Origin: Pelobates cultripes
Taxonomy: Eukaryota > Chordata > Amphibia > Anura > Pelobatidae
Length of the DNA stretch: 64,000 nucleotides
Direction of reading: 5' to 3'
Assembly (NCBI GenBank): GCA_933207985.1
Contig: OW240912.1
Coordinates: forward strand, 198,726,101-198,790,100
Shown here one piece after another: positions 1 through 11,960 of this stretch (position 1 is its first letter; each line of letters starts with the position of its first letter). The notes under the pieces are model-generated. The model had not been told where the DNA came from and ran no database searches. It saw nothing but the letters and a program-made list of their open reading frames with translations. Made by a program: the position numbers and the translations under genes.

Positions 1-199
1 TTTTCACTTACTTTATGGTCTCACAATTTAGATATTATTTTTCGATATATTAGCCAGTACATTATTACCCTGATTCTACATTGCTATATATATATCCAGG
101 TGATGTACCTGATCTCAGGGCTTCGTTTGCACTGAGACCAGTAGCATCTTTGCTCCTGTTTTTTTGTTTTTTATTCTTCCATGATCCAGATTATACTGG

Positions 200-982
200 G
201 ACATAAATGCAGATTTGGAGCCACAGTTGGCGATGGCAACTATTCCGATGGACATATCCATTGCCATCCGTTGGCTTAAAAAAGCATTTGGTTTTTATCG
301 GGCCATATCACAAAAAAGAGTTATATTAAGAAAATTGATTTCATCCTTATTCCACATAGGGATAAATTTAATATTATATTGGTTACTATTTAAAACATTA
401 ACAAAGTCCTGAAACAAAATAGAAGACCCTCTCCAAATAATAATAACATCATCAATGTATCTCCGCCAGAAAACCAGGTTGTCCCTCCAGCCATGGCAAC
501 ACCATACGAATAACTCCTCCCATCTCCTCATGTAGGTGTTGGCATAATTGGGGGAAAACTTGGTGCCCATCGCGATACCCGTGATTTGTAAATAAAATTC
601 CCCAATGAAAAAGAAATAATTATGCTCCAAAATAAATTTGACCAAAATTAAAATGAACTCCCTTAAACCTGATGTTAAGTCGAGGTCTAGGGCCATATAA
701 TGATCAATGGCCTCTAAGTCCAGATCATGTCTAATGACCGTATATAGTGAGGTCACATCTAATGTCGCCCAACTATAGTCAGGGTTCCATTCGATGTTTT
801 CAATTTCCTGTAAAAAGGACTTAGTGTCCCTTACACACAATGGAGCTCCTTGTGCGTATTTCTGAAGATACGCATCTGCAGAGGCTGATAGATTGGCGGT
901 AACAGATAACCCCACTGATGATAGGGCGGCCTGGAGGATTGAAAAGACATTTGTGGGTCTTTGGAAGAAAATAAAAAATAGG
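200..982 (-). pseudogene. Penelope-like reverse transcriptase, palm domain
   Basis: The open frame at 295-915 holds RT motifs in order: motif A LDVTSLYT (Asp53), motif B GIAMGTKFSPNYAN (about 113-126) and motif C YIDD (153-156). Upstream in a shifted frame lies IFYFLPKTHK followed by PPGRPIISG, the entry to RT in Penelope-like elements; downstream, in another frame near 215-290, is KPTDGNGYV, also typical of the family. The frame changes show at least two indels, so no working enzyme is expected. Function in an intact copy would be target-primed reverse transcription. Family assignment rests on motif recognition. Confidence 0.82.
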
Positions 983-991
983 AAAAATCTG

Positions 992-2355
992 GGGGGGGCG
1001 GGGTCTGGCCGCCGACGGGATCAGACGCGTTCTGTCTGAGCTCCCGCTCCAGGGCCCAAAAGCCGGAGCAAATTGGAGGATAACCGCGACCGGAGGGTCC
1101 CACAGATGTCCACAAGGACCACCAGTCACTGGGGAAAGCGGGGATGCCGCATGGGTCCCGGTCCGGCACCGACTAACCTGGCCGGGCTCGGAGTTCGTTG
1201 GGGCTTGAGCCGGGAAGGGACGGCCGCTCTCCTGGGTCTCCTGGCCGGCGGTTCGCGTCCGCCCCCCCCCCTGGACCGGGGGGGTCATCCCGGTCTGCAG
1301 AGGTACCAACCAGCACACCAACCTTGGCCCAATCAACAGGGAACATCACCCGGGCGACAGTACACAAGATGGCCGCCGAGCGCCGGCCATGTGCGCGAGC
1401 TGCCAGAGAGGTCAAGAGTGAGGAAAACAACACAGTCAAAGAGAAAAGCACCCACTATTATCCTACCAGTCTACTACAGGGCAGTAAAGCTCATGGACAC
1501 TGCAAGTAGGACCAAGTCACACTCTCATGGAAGTGCCGGCAGCAGAACTCGCCTAGACAGCACTCACCACACAAGGAGACATGACAGAGTGAAGTGGGGA
1601 GGTTCACAGGTCCATGGACCGGAAAATCTCGGGGACCCACTAATGCTGAACGCCCTGCTGCAGCACATCGGTGGTACTGTGTGATAACCGTATAAAGCGG
1701 CTCCTGCTAACACACAGCAAGATCATCTCCAGCAATGTAAAGACTCTTGTTATTCTTAAAGACTCTTGTTACTCTCAATGTCAGTGTTACCCCCTTTCCA
1801 CGATTACAGAACCCAGAGGTGTTAATAGCTCTGTGTCCCAATAACAACTCCTAGCTAGCAACCACCTTGACTAATTAGCTCTGTTGGCCAGACTTGTCCC
1901 CTAGCACTGTTTTGTCTACCCATGCTATTGTATGACAAGCACTTAACTCATTGTGTTCACCTAGTCACCTGTGTAACAGGTTAGGAAAGCAAGCCCAGGT
2001 GTACACATATATACCTGCATATAAACAGACTTACACCTGAACATCACTTATGATACATACTAAGCATGGACAGCTCATATCTCACACTCACTGCGCCCAC
2101 TAGCTAAACATGCCTAATTAACCTGTTCATTAACGTTCAAACTCTGCTCTTCATGCGTCATTACTAGCCTAGTCTCGAACTACTTAAGCTTGTCAAATGT
2201 ACTTTGTCAGTCTATACCATATTCAAAATGTGCACTGTCCAATCGCTCCCCACTGTATCTATTGTTGTTGAAATTAGCGAGTGGACTGCCGGTGGGGTAC
2301 CACAAGCATTACTGTTCCAACTGTATGCACTACAAAAATAAAGAATTATAAATAA
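992..2355 (+). mobile_element. Short LINE-derived element (5' and 3' ends only), inserted in the Penelope RT
   Basis: It is bounded by the direct repeat aaaaatctg at 983-991 and 2356-2364 and ends in an A-rich tail after aataaagaattata (2337-2350). The 5' part is GC-rich and begins with a run of G, as in frog L1/Tx1 5' ends; no RT or endonuclease is encoded. It shares the 14-mer gacggccgctctcc (1219-1232) and the 3' end with the element at 48969-50816, so both belong to one family. ORFs inside the GC-rich part (1073-1684) show no recognisable domain. Probably mobilised by a full-length LINE partner; that is inferred. Confidence 0.72.
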
Positions 2356-2507
2356 AAAAATCTGATTATTTTGTAATAAAAAATCTAAATTAGGTTGTGA
2401 AATGATATTATTAGCCTTAGCATTCTCCAATATGGTTTTTAAGTTAAATTGTGCTGTTGGATCCTTTTTAAGTGTGATATAGGTTTTTTTGTCATTTAAA
2501 ATATTGG

Positions 2508-5459
2508 ATGACCACGACATGGCGGCTCCATGAAAACCTCCTATTCAACCCGCAGGTGGCCCAAGACGTACAACAAGCCCTGACAAATTACTTAGCCGAG
2601 AACTTACCACAGCACACATCCTCCCTCTTGACATGGGAGGCCTACAAGTGTGTGATTAGAGGGATCCTTATCTCACACTCCTCTGCCCTGAAAAAGGCAC
2701 GGGAACACACGATCCAAAAACTAACCGCCAAGATAGGGACCCTAACACAGGCCCACAAACAAACACTAGATGACACACTTCTCTGGGAACTCACAGCAGC
2801 CCGCGAAGAACTAGCACGGGTCCTGCGGCAATCGTACACTATGGCCCTCCAGCGCACTAAATCTTTTTTCTACATGGAAGGAGACAAGTGCGGCCGGTTG
2901 CTGGCCAGAATGATCAATAAAAAACGTTCCATGACATATATTGCAAGCATGCGCAACGCCGCAGGCCAACTACATCACAAGCCAGACCAAATTACTACAG
3001 CTGTAACACGCTTCTACACGGACCTTTACGCGACCCCCCCCCCACACCCCTCGAGCAGACCCAAAACTGGGAGCAACCCGCATGAACATATACCTCACTA
3101 AATATACCAAAACCAAACTCTCCTCAGACGCAGCGGAGGCCCTGGAGGCACCACTGACGGAGGGGGAACTGGCCCTGGCCATCAAAACCTCAAAGAGAGG
3201 CAAAAGCCCGGGCCCAGATGGCCTCCCCCTCAAATACTACAAAACCTTCCTGGCCACATTGTCCCCCCAATATATCTCGCCCTTCAACTCCATAACAGAG
3301 GGAATACAATCCCTCAGCAAACACTGGTGGCCAACATTGTCCTGTTGCCAAAGGAGGGGGGAGATACCGAACGGTGTACGGGCTACAGGCCGATATCGCT
3401 ACTTAACTGCGACTTACGCCTGTTCGCTAAAATACTAGCTACAAGGTTGAATCCACACATACGAGACTTAATTTCTCCTGATCAAGTGGGATTCGTCCCC
3501 CCACAGAGAAGCCAGGGATAATACAGTCGGGGCCCTCTCTCTGATCCACCACGCACAGGGCACCTCGGAAAGCCTTCTCCTCCTCTCTACGGATGCGGAG
3601 AAGGCCTTCAATAGGGTATCGTGGGACTATCTATTCTCGGTACTGGAACACATCGGCCTGGGGAATAATATGCGCCAGTGGATAGAATTTCTTTACTCAT
3701 CCCCCACGGCCAGGGTGTGCTTAAACGGGGTCTATACGGATGCATTCCCAGTCTGAAACAGAACCAGGGAGGGCTGCCCCCTGTCGCCACTTTTTTTCAT
3801 CTTGGCCCTGGAGCCCTTCTTACAGGGGAGATGTTTCGGGAGATGTAAGGGAGATGTTTCGGGGGTGACAGTGAGGGCAGACCACCACAAAATTGCAGCA
3901 TATGTGGATGATATGCTATTTTTCATCACTAACCCAGAAATCTCCCTCCCAAACCTCATGGCAGAGTTTAAGACATACAGCCAAATCGCCAACCTCAAGA
4001 TCAATTATGCTAAATCCTCTATCCTCAACATTGGCTCCTCCCGGAGGAGGGCACACCAAATCCGACGAAATTAAATACCTGGGTGTGAGGCTCACGGCCG
4101 ACCTATCCAAACTATACCATATGAATTTCACCCCACTGCTGGGAACCATACGGAAGAATCTCACTTTTCCTGGCTTGGCAGGGTTGCCATCGCCAAAATG
4201 AACATTCTCTCACGGGTACTTTACTTATTCCAGACACTACCAATCTCACTCCCTACCACCTTCTTCTCAGCAATCCGCACCCTCCTCATTAAATTTATCA
4301 TTAAATTTATCTGGAAGAGCACTAAACCCAGACTCAAATACACACAACTCACACTCCCCAAAACAGCAGGAGGCCTGGCCATTCCTGACCTCAAATTGTA
4401 TTACCAAGCATGCCACATGCATGGAATGGGCAAAAGAGGGGATTAGCAAACCCTGGAAGGCCATCGAAACACACCACGCAGGCAGGCCCCTTTCAGCCCT
4501 TCTGTGGCTGGACCCCACAACTGGTAGGCGGTTAGTCTACCAACAACCCTTCATCACCGCCACTCTAACCATATGGCACTCACAAGCGAGGAAACTACGT
4601 CTCTCCTCCTTCCCATCCCCACTATTACCTCTGGTGTACAATCCGGACTTTGAACCGGGGATAAGACCAGGAAACCTCCGCTCCGTCCTCCCACAAAACA
4701 TACCCAGACTCCGAGACATGACTGTCAAAGGGAAAATCTTGCCCCTACGGACGCTCACGGGCACACCCACCCACCCCTTCATGACGACATTTAGCTACAC
4801 CCAAATTAAGAACTACATTACCACATACCACAACACCCCGACGTGTATAGGGACCTTACGACATTCGATCAGTTGTGCCAGGACCCAGAGCCCATGCCCC
4901 ATATCATTTACCACCTATACTCTATGCTACAACGACAACAGGGACCCCCCCACCCTCCTTCATGTCCAAATGGGAGACCGCCATAGGGGAAACACTCACC
5001 AAGACCCAGTGGCACAAGATCTGCGACCTAGTGCACCATTGCGCAATTGCTAGCAAAACTCAGGAAACAGCCTACAAGGTCCTCACGCAATGGTACCTGA
5101 CACCAGAACACTTACAGAGAATGCACTTAGACACGGACGGCCTCTGCTGGAGGTGCAAGAGAGGGGTAGGATCCTTCCTCCACATATGGTGGGAATGCCC
5201 ACTCATAGTACCGTTCTGGGAGAAAATAGCTGCCATAGTGGTCCTGTTCACAGACAATGTCCCACCCTTCCAGCCCGCCCCGTACCTCCTGCACCACACG
5301 ACAACCCCCACACCACGATACAAACGCTCCCTGACCATCCGAATTCTTAATGTCGCAAAACACCTAATACCTTTGTACTGGAAAAAAGACACAACCCCAA
5401 TGCTTTCCCTGTGGTTTACTAGAATGGAGGAGTTACGAGTTACAGAGGAGATCTGGTAG
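2508..5459 (+). pseudogene. L1-type ORF2 reverse transcriptase (broken)
   Basis: Several frames together give a LINE ORF2: the helical region before RT (2508-3101), KSPGPDGLPLKYYK (about 3200-3240), NIVLLPKEGG and YRPISLLN (3327-3430), DQVGFVP (about 3480), TDAEKAFNRVSW (about 3590-3630), REGCPLSPLFF (about 3770-3800) and the catalytic YVDD (about 3901-3912). A stop codon interrupts the stretch just before REGCPLSP (about 3757). The C-terminus carries CWRC...HIWWEC (about 5148-5195), the zinc-finger-like tail of this clade. At least four frameshifts and the stop make it non-functional. Confidence 0.85.
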
Positions 5460-6359
5460 ACAGCCCAAGACCGAGCACAGACATACTTAGACACATGGAC
5501 ACCCTGGCTGGCACGGTGGGTACGGAGGCATTTTGGACTGTGTATCTGACCATGGGGGGAGGAACTGACCATCCCCAGGAGGAGACGCCAGGAGACTAAC
5601 AGGACAACCCACACCTGCCCCCAAAGCACAGTACCTCACTCCCATACCCTACGCCACTCCCATACCTCCTGTCAGGTCCGGGCGGAGTGTGGGCTCGGGG
5701 GGCGGCGCAGAGGCTGACCCCACGGGGTCGTACTGGGGGAGGCTATGACACCTGTCAGGGTGTGGCCGCTTGCAATACCCAAAACGGCCTGCGGCCTCGC
5801 GGGTGCAGGGTGTGGAAACTCACCAGTTTCGTGAGCTACAAAGTTTATTAGGTTAGACGGAAACGCAGGATGCCCCTTAGGTTATCCCCATCAACACCAT
5901 ATGTAGTGCTGGGCAGAGCCGAATCTTACCAAAGTAGGGGGTCAACACACCACTATACCGCCATTCAGGATTCTAGACACGAGGTCACAAGGGGTCTGCG
6001 TGTCCTGATGAGACCCTACACATTAGGAGGCGCACATGTCTCACTACTGCCTAATGGCTACAGGGTGGGCACGGGGGAATAGATGAAAACCTGCAGGAGA
6101 TACAAACCTACCCAACGTAGAAATGGTACACATCAAACATAAAAGAGTACTATTCATAACTATGTACTACCGGACCTGCGAGTCCATCATACACACGCCA
6201 TTTATTCAAGAAAGCGACTTGCGAGTCGCCAATACACATCTGACAGACCGTACCTTACGATGTATAAGCATATACAAATAACCAAAGTGACCTGCGAGTC
6301 CACATTTTTCTTTTCCATGTTGGAAATGTTCAATAAAAACATATTCACAAAAAAAAAAA
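2513..6359 (+). mobile_element. 5'-truncated L1/Tx1-type LINE
   Basis: It is flanked by the 12-bp direct repeat atattggatgac at 2501-2512 and 6360-6371 and ends in caataaaaacatattcac plus a poly(A) run, the signature of target-primed insertion. It starts in the middle of ORF2, downstream of the endonuclease, so it is 5'-truncated. The 3' UTR (about 5460-6345) holds repeated cctgcgagtcc-like motifs. Same broad clade as the minus-strand LINE at 58.8-64 kb, but a different copy. Confidence 0.88.
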
Positions 6360-6401
6360 ATATTGGATGACTCCTGTTAGTAATAGTCTGTTGTCATTAA
6401 T

Positions 6402-6803
6402 TCAACAGGAGCCAAGGCCAAAGGGAAGTAATTTAAAAAGCCACATGGTCTCCTCCCACTGGAATTGAAGGAAGTGTTGGCAGTTTTTGGCACATTGGGA
6501 CGGCGAGGTGTGTGTCCTGTAGGTCGAGTTTAACCATCCAATCCCCCAACAGGAGTAGATCTCAGAGGGAGTGAATACCTTCCTTCTTGAAGTGGTGATA
6601 TGTGACAAATGCGTTAAGGAGGCTAAAATTGATGACCGGTTGAACATCCTTCCTTTCTTGGGGACCAGGAATAGGTTCCTTAGGAAACCTGGAGTGTGAG
6701 GGAAGAATTCCAAGATTGCCCTTTTGGATGCTACAGACCGTATTTCTGTGGACACTAAGGACCTGTTGGGAGCAGAAAAAACTATTTGGTTAGGTAGGAA
6801 CAT
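6402..6803 (-). pseudogene. DIRS-type reverse transcriptase, N-terminal fragment
   Basis: This 133-residue open frame contains NLFLVPKKG near residue 45 and the LPFGLGS box at its end, the two best-conserved anchors of the DIRS RT fingers and palm. The segment between shows some drift, and catalytic motif C is missing because the element is cut off at the Penelope boundary. Recognition is by motif only. Confidence 0.65.
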
Positions 6804-7302
6804 TTAAGCAGGACATTGTACAAAATCATGTTGTTAGTTAGTAGGACCCAAACATCTGATGTTAACATATGCCAGGCATAAAAAAATTAGACAGTCTGCC
6901 CCCCACAAGTGACAGGGAAGAGAGATTGTACGGTGGTAGCCATAAGATTATCCTCTGGCTCCACAAGCCTGTCAAGGCCTGCCCTGACAGGGCAGAAAGG
7001 TGAGGTAGACTTGGTCTCAGGAACCTGGAAGGAGTGGAGCCTCGATAATCCTGGTACAAGCCCCTGAAAGAACGGCCGGGCAGATGGCTACACCAAAAAC
7101 TCTCTGGAAGAACATTCTATTCATGTTGGCTTGCGCTTTATCAACTGCAATAAATGTACCTATATAAATGTACCTATAAAATTCTCCAAAAAGGAGACTT
7201 TTGCCTGTGGCCCAGACTCAGATATAGCTAAGTTAACTAGCTACGGTTCAACCTAAACCAGAATTGCTTTGCGTCTTTCGGCTCCCACTGATCTTTGTTT
7301 TG

Positions 7303-8183
7303 CTAACCCCTGATGGTCTGTAAATCCACTGATGCACCACACGCCAAAGCTGTCATGACCATATTGAAAATTCTAGCACTGGGTTCTAGAACATCTAAAA
7401 CGTTATCTTGGCAGTTCCATAAGGAGAAATCAAGGCCTATCTTAGTCTTCCACACTGCTTTGCCAAAAAGTTGTCCAATTTTAGGGTCCACGTTGGGGGT
7501 GACACAAGGCATATCAGGGATCATTGAACATGGGCATTCTGCCCGGAGTTTGTTCTGTGCATTCTTATTTAGGAGTCTTTCTAATTTGTGCAGCAATATA
7601 TTTTGCTACGTGGCTTAAGGGGTATCAATCAGAAGATCTCTGATGCCAGAGGGTATCCAGATCATAGAGTGTGATCGCCCTGTGGATCAAGAAGAGTGGA
7701 GTCATCCACACTTTCTTTAAGGTCAACCCCAGGCATGGAAAAATAATCTTGGTCCAGGAAAAGTGGCCCTAAATTGCATCAGGTCTCATCATCAGACTTG
7801 CTCAGCGCCTCTTCTATTTTGGACTCAGGATCAGAAGACTCAGTCAGTGCTTTTCCCTCTTCCAACTCTTCACCGATTTTGTCAGGTGGGTGGCTCTTTT
7901 CTGTGACGCAACCACATCATCTGTGCCCTGTCCGTCTGTAAAGTTTTGGAGGCGTCTCCGTGATGTTATTTCTTGGTGGGTTTACACTCGAAGAGAGCCA
8001 CAGGCTTATCCTTTTGGGATTAGGTGGAGAGGGTTCAGTAGATGTCTGCTGAGTGGACATTAGGGCCTGTGTACTGGAGTGGGACAGGTTGTCCCTCATG
8101 ACCTTCATAGCGATATAAATAGCCTGTGTCACAGACTTGGCCATAGTAGCGTCAAGGAGGGGATGAAACTCCTTAGAGTTCAT
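7303..8183 (-). pseudogene. DIRS-type gag-like protein, two fragments
   Basis: The upstream fragment (8183-7917, 88 aa) and downstream fragment (7596-7303, 97 aa) flank a broken stretch. The downstream part carries the block DPKIGQLFGKAVWKTKIGLD, which I associate with the capsid-like ORF1 of amphibian DIRS elements; the upstream part has MAKSVTQAIYIAMK followed by a Ser/Pro-rich stretch. The intervening 7597-7916 is frame-broken coding remnant. Confidence 0.55.
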
Positions 8184-8300
8184 TGTCTCCTATGACGTTT
8201 CATACTCTCCGGAACAGATAGAGGATCTGGGTATATATTGGGGCAAAAGGTGCCCATTGGCACTGTCAGAGGAATCCGTTGTGGTAACTTCTAAATCCAC

Positions 8301-8755
8301 CTGGGATTGCATGATCACAAAACAGTAATTAAAGCAGCACCAAACAGGGGCAGAACAGGTTGCTCAACACAAGATGACTGCCATGATAGGCAGTTGCGAA
8401 ATTGGTGTAAGTGGCAAGCCTCGTACTTAGCTGAGGTAGCAGCAAAGAAAGAGGAGTGGCTTATGGTCACATGGAGGTTTATTGTGCAAGGAGCATTCTC
8501 ATTGGATGATATGTTATGTTGTTTAACACTTTGATGGTTGTATTAAAGGAGCCTTCGTTTCCTTTATTACAATGATTAGTGTCACTCATATATACTGTTC
8601 TGTGGGTTACCACTCTTTGTCATGTCAGAAAACAAGGAATAAGAGTTCACATTACAATTCCTGCAATCACAAAACCACCACAGTACTCACTTCCGTAAAA
8701 AAGTCCCAGTTCAATATAGCACGACATGTCAAATACATATGAATGCCGGCAAGAC
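8301..8755. other. Unassigned sequence upstream of the DIRS gag
   Basis: No gene is seen. It may be the 5' leader or terminal repeat of the adjacent DIRS element, but the second copy needed to define such a repeat is not in the window. The ORF at 8307-8534 has no recognisable domain. Confidence 0.3.
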
Positions 8756-9417
8756 TTAAAGAGACACTTCAGACCCCTAAAGCACTTCTGCTTGCTTTAG
8801 GTGAAGCGTGTCCTCTTTTTCATTTTACAAAAAGTGCAGATTTCAATAGAAATTGGCACTTTTATAAATTAATTTTGTTACACTCCCTAGCTGTCAGACA
8901 ACCTGTTCTTTTACTTTCTGGTTGCTTTTAGTGCAGCTAAACTTAAGAGGCAGCAACAGCTAAGAGCACCAACCTTGCAAAGACTTCTCATTGAGCTGCA
9001 TTGTGAAGTCTGTTATCGGACAGCCACAGATAGTCTTGGCGGGCTTAGAAGGATAGGGCTTGCAAAGGCTGCAGACAAGAGAACTGCAGCTTTTGCAAGC
9101 TGTTTTCAGATATACTCCCAATAGAAAAACACATTATATGCACACATTTTCATTGAGAGTATATCTACAGCTTTGTGCTGTGGGAAAATCGGGATTGTGT
9201 CCCAACTTACATAACTGGCAATGCACCTAACAGGAAGGTCCTCCCACTCAAGGCCCGTCCCTTTCAGAAACTGCTGCTTATGCGCCCTCTGCAGGTTCCT
9301 AGTGACCGCTGCACAGTGTATGTCTAATGATGTTGGATACGAGGGAACTAAAACAGGACAGTTGGGAGGCCTACTAAATAGCATTTTTTATTTTGGGCTT
9401 TGGAGTGTCCCCTTTAA
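8756..9417. mobile_element. TTAA-flanked MITE (about 660 bp)
   Basis: It starts ttaaagagacacttcag (8756) and ends with the inverted counterpart ggagtgtcccctttaa (to 9417). The TTAA at both ends is the target-site signature of piggyBac-like transposons. It has no coding capacity: the ORFs at 9106-9427 lack recognisable domains. It resembles other TTAA elements in this window only at the termini. Confidence 0.7.
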
Positions 9418-9969
9418 TTTCAGCTAATAGGTAATCCTGTTTGAGTGTCTTATTGTAACCATTTGAGCCAAGCATCGTAAACCATCATTGTCTGTGCTGG
9501 CTCTATGGTAATTGTTCCACATTTTTTACTTAAATCTCTGATAGAAGTCCAGTGTTTCATCCCTTAGTGACTGTGATGGAGCTCCTGTACCCCACCAGGC
9601 CAGCATCTTCTCTGCTACCAGGGACTCTGAACCTCTTCAGACCTAGTTACTGCGGATCTTTTTCACCGGACCAGGCTACAGCTCTTTTTCCAGGTATATA
9701 CTGTCCCCTCTGCTGTTGCCCATTCTGTTGCCAGGCAGGTATCAACACCTCTGAATACATAGTCTCCAACACCTACCTTTACAAAGGTACTTGTAGCTCT
9801 CAGGCCTAGCTTTCTTAACTTGTCCAGAGACCAACTTGATCAGAAACCAGTGCTGGAAGCCAAAAGGTTAAAAAATTGTTTATTGTATCCCTGAACAAAC
9901 CAGGCAGGACACCACTCCTTATGGAGCTAAATTTATTTTCACTCAGGACTAGCCTCTATTGGCATTACA
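9418..9969. other. Intergenic sequence, nothing recognised
   Basis: No coding signal, terminal repeat or tandem array could be supported. The ORF at 9552-9809 is cysteine- and proline-rich but has no family match that I recognise. Confidence 0.3.
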
Positions 9970-10240
9970 TTAAAGGATCACTATAGTCTACATATAAAAG
10001 CAAGAAAGACAGGTCCCCTAGCCGCCTTCCTTGCTTTTATAAAATAAAAATAATTTTTGATTCCTTTTTATGATAAAAACTTACCTCCGTTCCAGCGCGG
10101 AGGTTCCCATCAGGCCACGCCCCTTTGTCAAAATTACAAAGTAGCAGGGCTCAGATGCTTCTCTTAGAGAAGCGGCATTGCGATCTGGTGCGCATCCGCA
10201 GCTTCGCACTGCACCAATAGCATTCTTCATAGAGCGACAT
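9970..10240 (+). mobile_element. Left part of a TTAA-type MITE
   Basis: It begins ttaaaggatcactatagtc (9970), the left terminus of the frog MITE family seen at 22887, 47733 and elsewhere, followed by the usual GC-rich interior with ttacctccgttccagc. No right terminus is found, so it is truncated. Confidence 0.6.
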
Positions 10241-10344
10241 TGAATGCCGTCCTATGATAGAACTCTACCACGCGATATCTGTTCGCGAGCTGACTGACAG
10301 CTCAGCTCGCTTTCTATACCCGCCCCCAGCAACCCTCATAAGCC

Positions 10345-10560
10345 CAAACTGTGTGTGTTTGCATAGAAACACTATATATAGAGATCTCTCTATAAATAGT
10401 GTTTGTAATTTTTTTACTATTTGTGTGTATACAAACACACACTCTCCATCCATATCTATTCATCCATTGGATGGATGGGGAGAGAGGGATGGATGAATGG
10501 ATGGATAGAGAGTTAGGGATGGTTACATCCCTCACCCACACACACCCTCACTCAGGTGAG
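10345..10560. repeat. Low-complexity GGAT/CCAT and palindromic AT/CA repeats
   Basis: A palindrome around tatatagagatctctctata (about 10373-10394) is followed by an inverted pair of CCAT-type and GGAT-type repeats (10440-10510). ORFs here on both strands are shadows of the repeat. Confidence 0.7.
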
Positions 10561-10745
10561 GGGTAACTCATTTCTGGGCTGCCACAGTCAACATGGGACC
10601 AGCGAACCAATCTAGTAAAGGTGTAGAACTGAACCAGTTTAAGTGAACACACAATTTGGAAGCTTACCAGTGTGGGAAATTTCCCTCTCAAGTGGAGCAT
10701 TACAAACCCAGAGCCAGGGGTGATAGGGTCAATGTGAGTATTTTC

Positions 10746-10748
<3 letters not shown>

Positions 10749-10804
<56 letters not shown>

Positions 10805-10819
10805 TACACACACACACAC
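10749..10819. repeat. (TA)n-(CA)n microsatellite
   Basis: About 42 bases of pure TA alternation run directly into CA repeats. Spurious Tyr/Ile and Cys/Val ORFs arise from it. Confidence 0.95.
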
Positions 10820-11513
10820 CACCTTTGTTTAGTTCAGATGGTCTGCACTATTCTGTTTTTCTATATTTTCAGATAAGTTTAGCATGCTTGTGGTAAATTT
10901 TTTTTGTATTTGTGTATACTTCTGTATCACTGGGATCGAGTGTTGCCTTACTATATTTGTTATATCCTATAGCGCTGACACACTTGTTTTCTGAAATGGG
11001 CATGCTCCTTATGACAGTAACTTTCCAAAACACCATGAAACCTGTACAAGGGGCATGGGGTGGGCATCACACTCATGGAACACCAAAGCATACAAATGTG
11101 TAATACATTAAAGTAAAACAGTATCAGGACTCCATTAAAATACCATACAGGGCTTTGAAAATAAAATGTCTAGTTTTTTTACATTTAGATTTTATTCCTA
11201 TTAAATTGTGTTCCATATATAAATATTTGATGTGAAATGACCAAAAATAAGTGTGGGTGCACTGAATATGAAAGTAACCAAGTTATGGTTAAACCTATCG
11301 CTCAAATTTTAGGTTGCTTTAGTGAGAACTGTTACATTTGCTTCTGTCCACAAGGGATTATGCAAAAAACGAGTTTTAAGCGTTCAACAGAAAAATCCGT
11401 TTGTGCACGTCTATTGTTTAACTATTTATAAAGGCAATTGTCAGTCTTCTAAAGCAATTTCTCCCATGTGTTTTCTCCACCATAATTTAAGGGTGGTTTC
11501 TCTAAAGTAAAGC
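10820..11513. other. Intergenic sequence, nothing recognised
   Basis: AT-rich sequence with no domain-bearing ORF; the short ORFs at 10912-11103 and 11237-11510 have no recognisable features. Confidence 0.3.
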
Positions 11514-11960
11514 TTAAATGGGTACTTTAGTGCCAGGAATATTGACATGTATTCCTGGCACTAATCGCTCCCCCTACCACGTCCCTCCCCAGTGAATTAA
11601 TGGTTAAAAAACCCTTACCGGATCCTAGCACTGATGGCACTCTGTCGATGATCCTCCTCTGTCCCGCAATGAGTGGGCTCCAATGCGCATGCGTGGCAAA
11701 TGTCACATGTAAAGAACTCCCCATAGAAAAGCATTGAATCAATGCGTTAACGAAAAAAAAAAAAAAAACTGATGCTGGAGGGCCTCATGCAAAGCGTTAG
11801 GATGTCAAGTATCAGATACCAGACTAAAGGTCTGTTTCAAACCAATAAGCCCTCTGGTGGCTGTCTGGTAGACCACCACTGTTGACAGACTTAGTGCTGC
11901 AATGTAAGCATTGCAGTTTCTCTGGAACTACAATGTTTACATTCAGAGGCGGCTCAAACA
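11514..11960 (+). mobile_element. Left part of a TTAA-type MITE
   Basis: TTAA at 11514 is followed by tactttagtgccaggaata and its inverted repeat tattcctggcacta, then the interior typical of this family with gcgcatgcgtggcaaatg and ccatagaaaagcattgaa. The right terminus is not found. Confidence 0.6.

Larger units (their letters stand above)
195..6420 (-). mobile_element. Penelope-like retroelement, fragmented by two later insertions
   Basis: Three blocks on the minus strand belong to one Penelope-like element: 6372-6420 plus 2365-2500 (N-terminal part of the protein) and about 195-982 (RT core). The first gap is filled by the L1 at 2513-6359 and the second by the LINE derivative at 992-2355; both carry target-site duplications, so the blocks were once contiguous. 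Reading across the junctions restores family order: N-terminal helical region, the FYFLPKTHK motif, then the RT palm. No GIY-YIG endonuclease is visible before similarity ends near 195. The element is defective, with stops and frameshifts. At about 6420 it abuts DIRS-like sequence. Confidence 0.8.
6402..8300 (-). mobile_element. DIRS-type retroelement, 5' part (gag and start of RT)
   Basis: Minus-strand fragments lie in DIRS order. At 8183-7917 is a gag-like piece with MAKSVTQAIYIAMKVM; at 7596-7303 a second gag block with DPKIGQLFGKAVWKTK; at 6803-6402 the beginning of RT with FLRNLFLVPKKG and FKLLPFGLGSC. Frames are broken between blocks. No tyrosine recombinase is seen, because similarity stops at about 6420 where Penelope sequence starts. 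The region upstream to about 8750 may be its 5' terminal repeat, which I could not delimit. Confidence 0.68.

Noticed and set aside
1073..1684. 203-residue ORF, plus overlapping ORFs on both strands
   Set aside because: They lie in the GC-rich head of a LINE derivative; openness is explained by base composition and no domain is seen.
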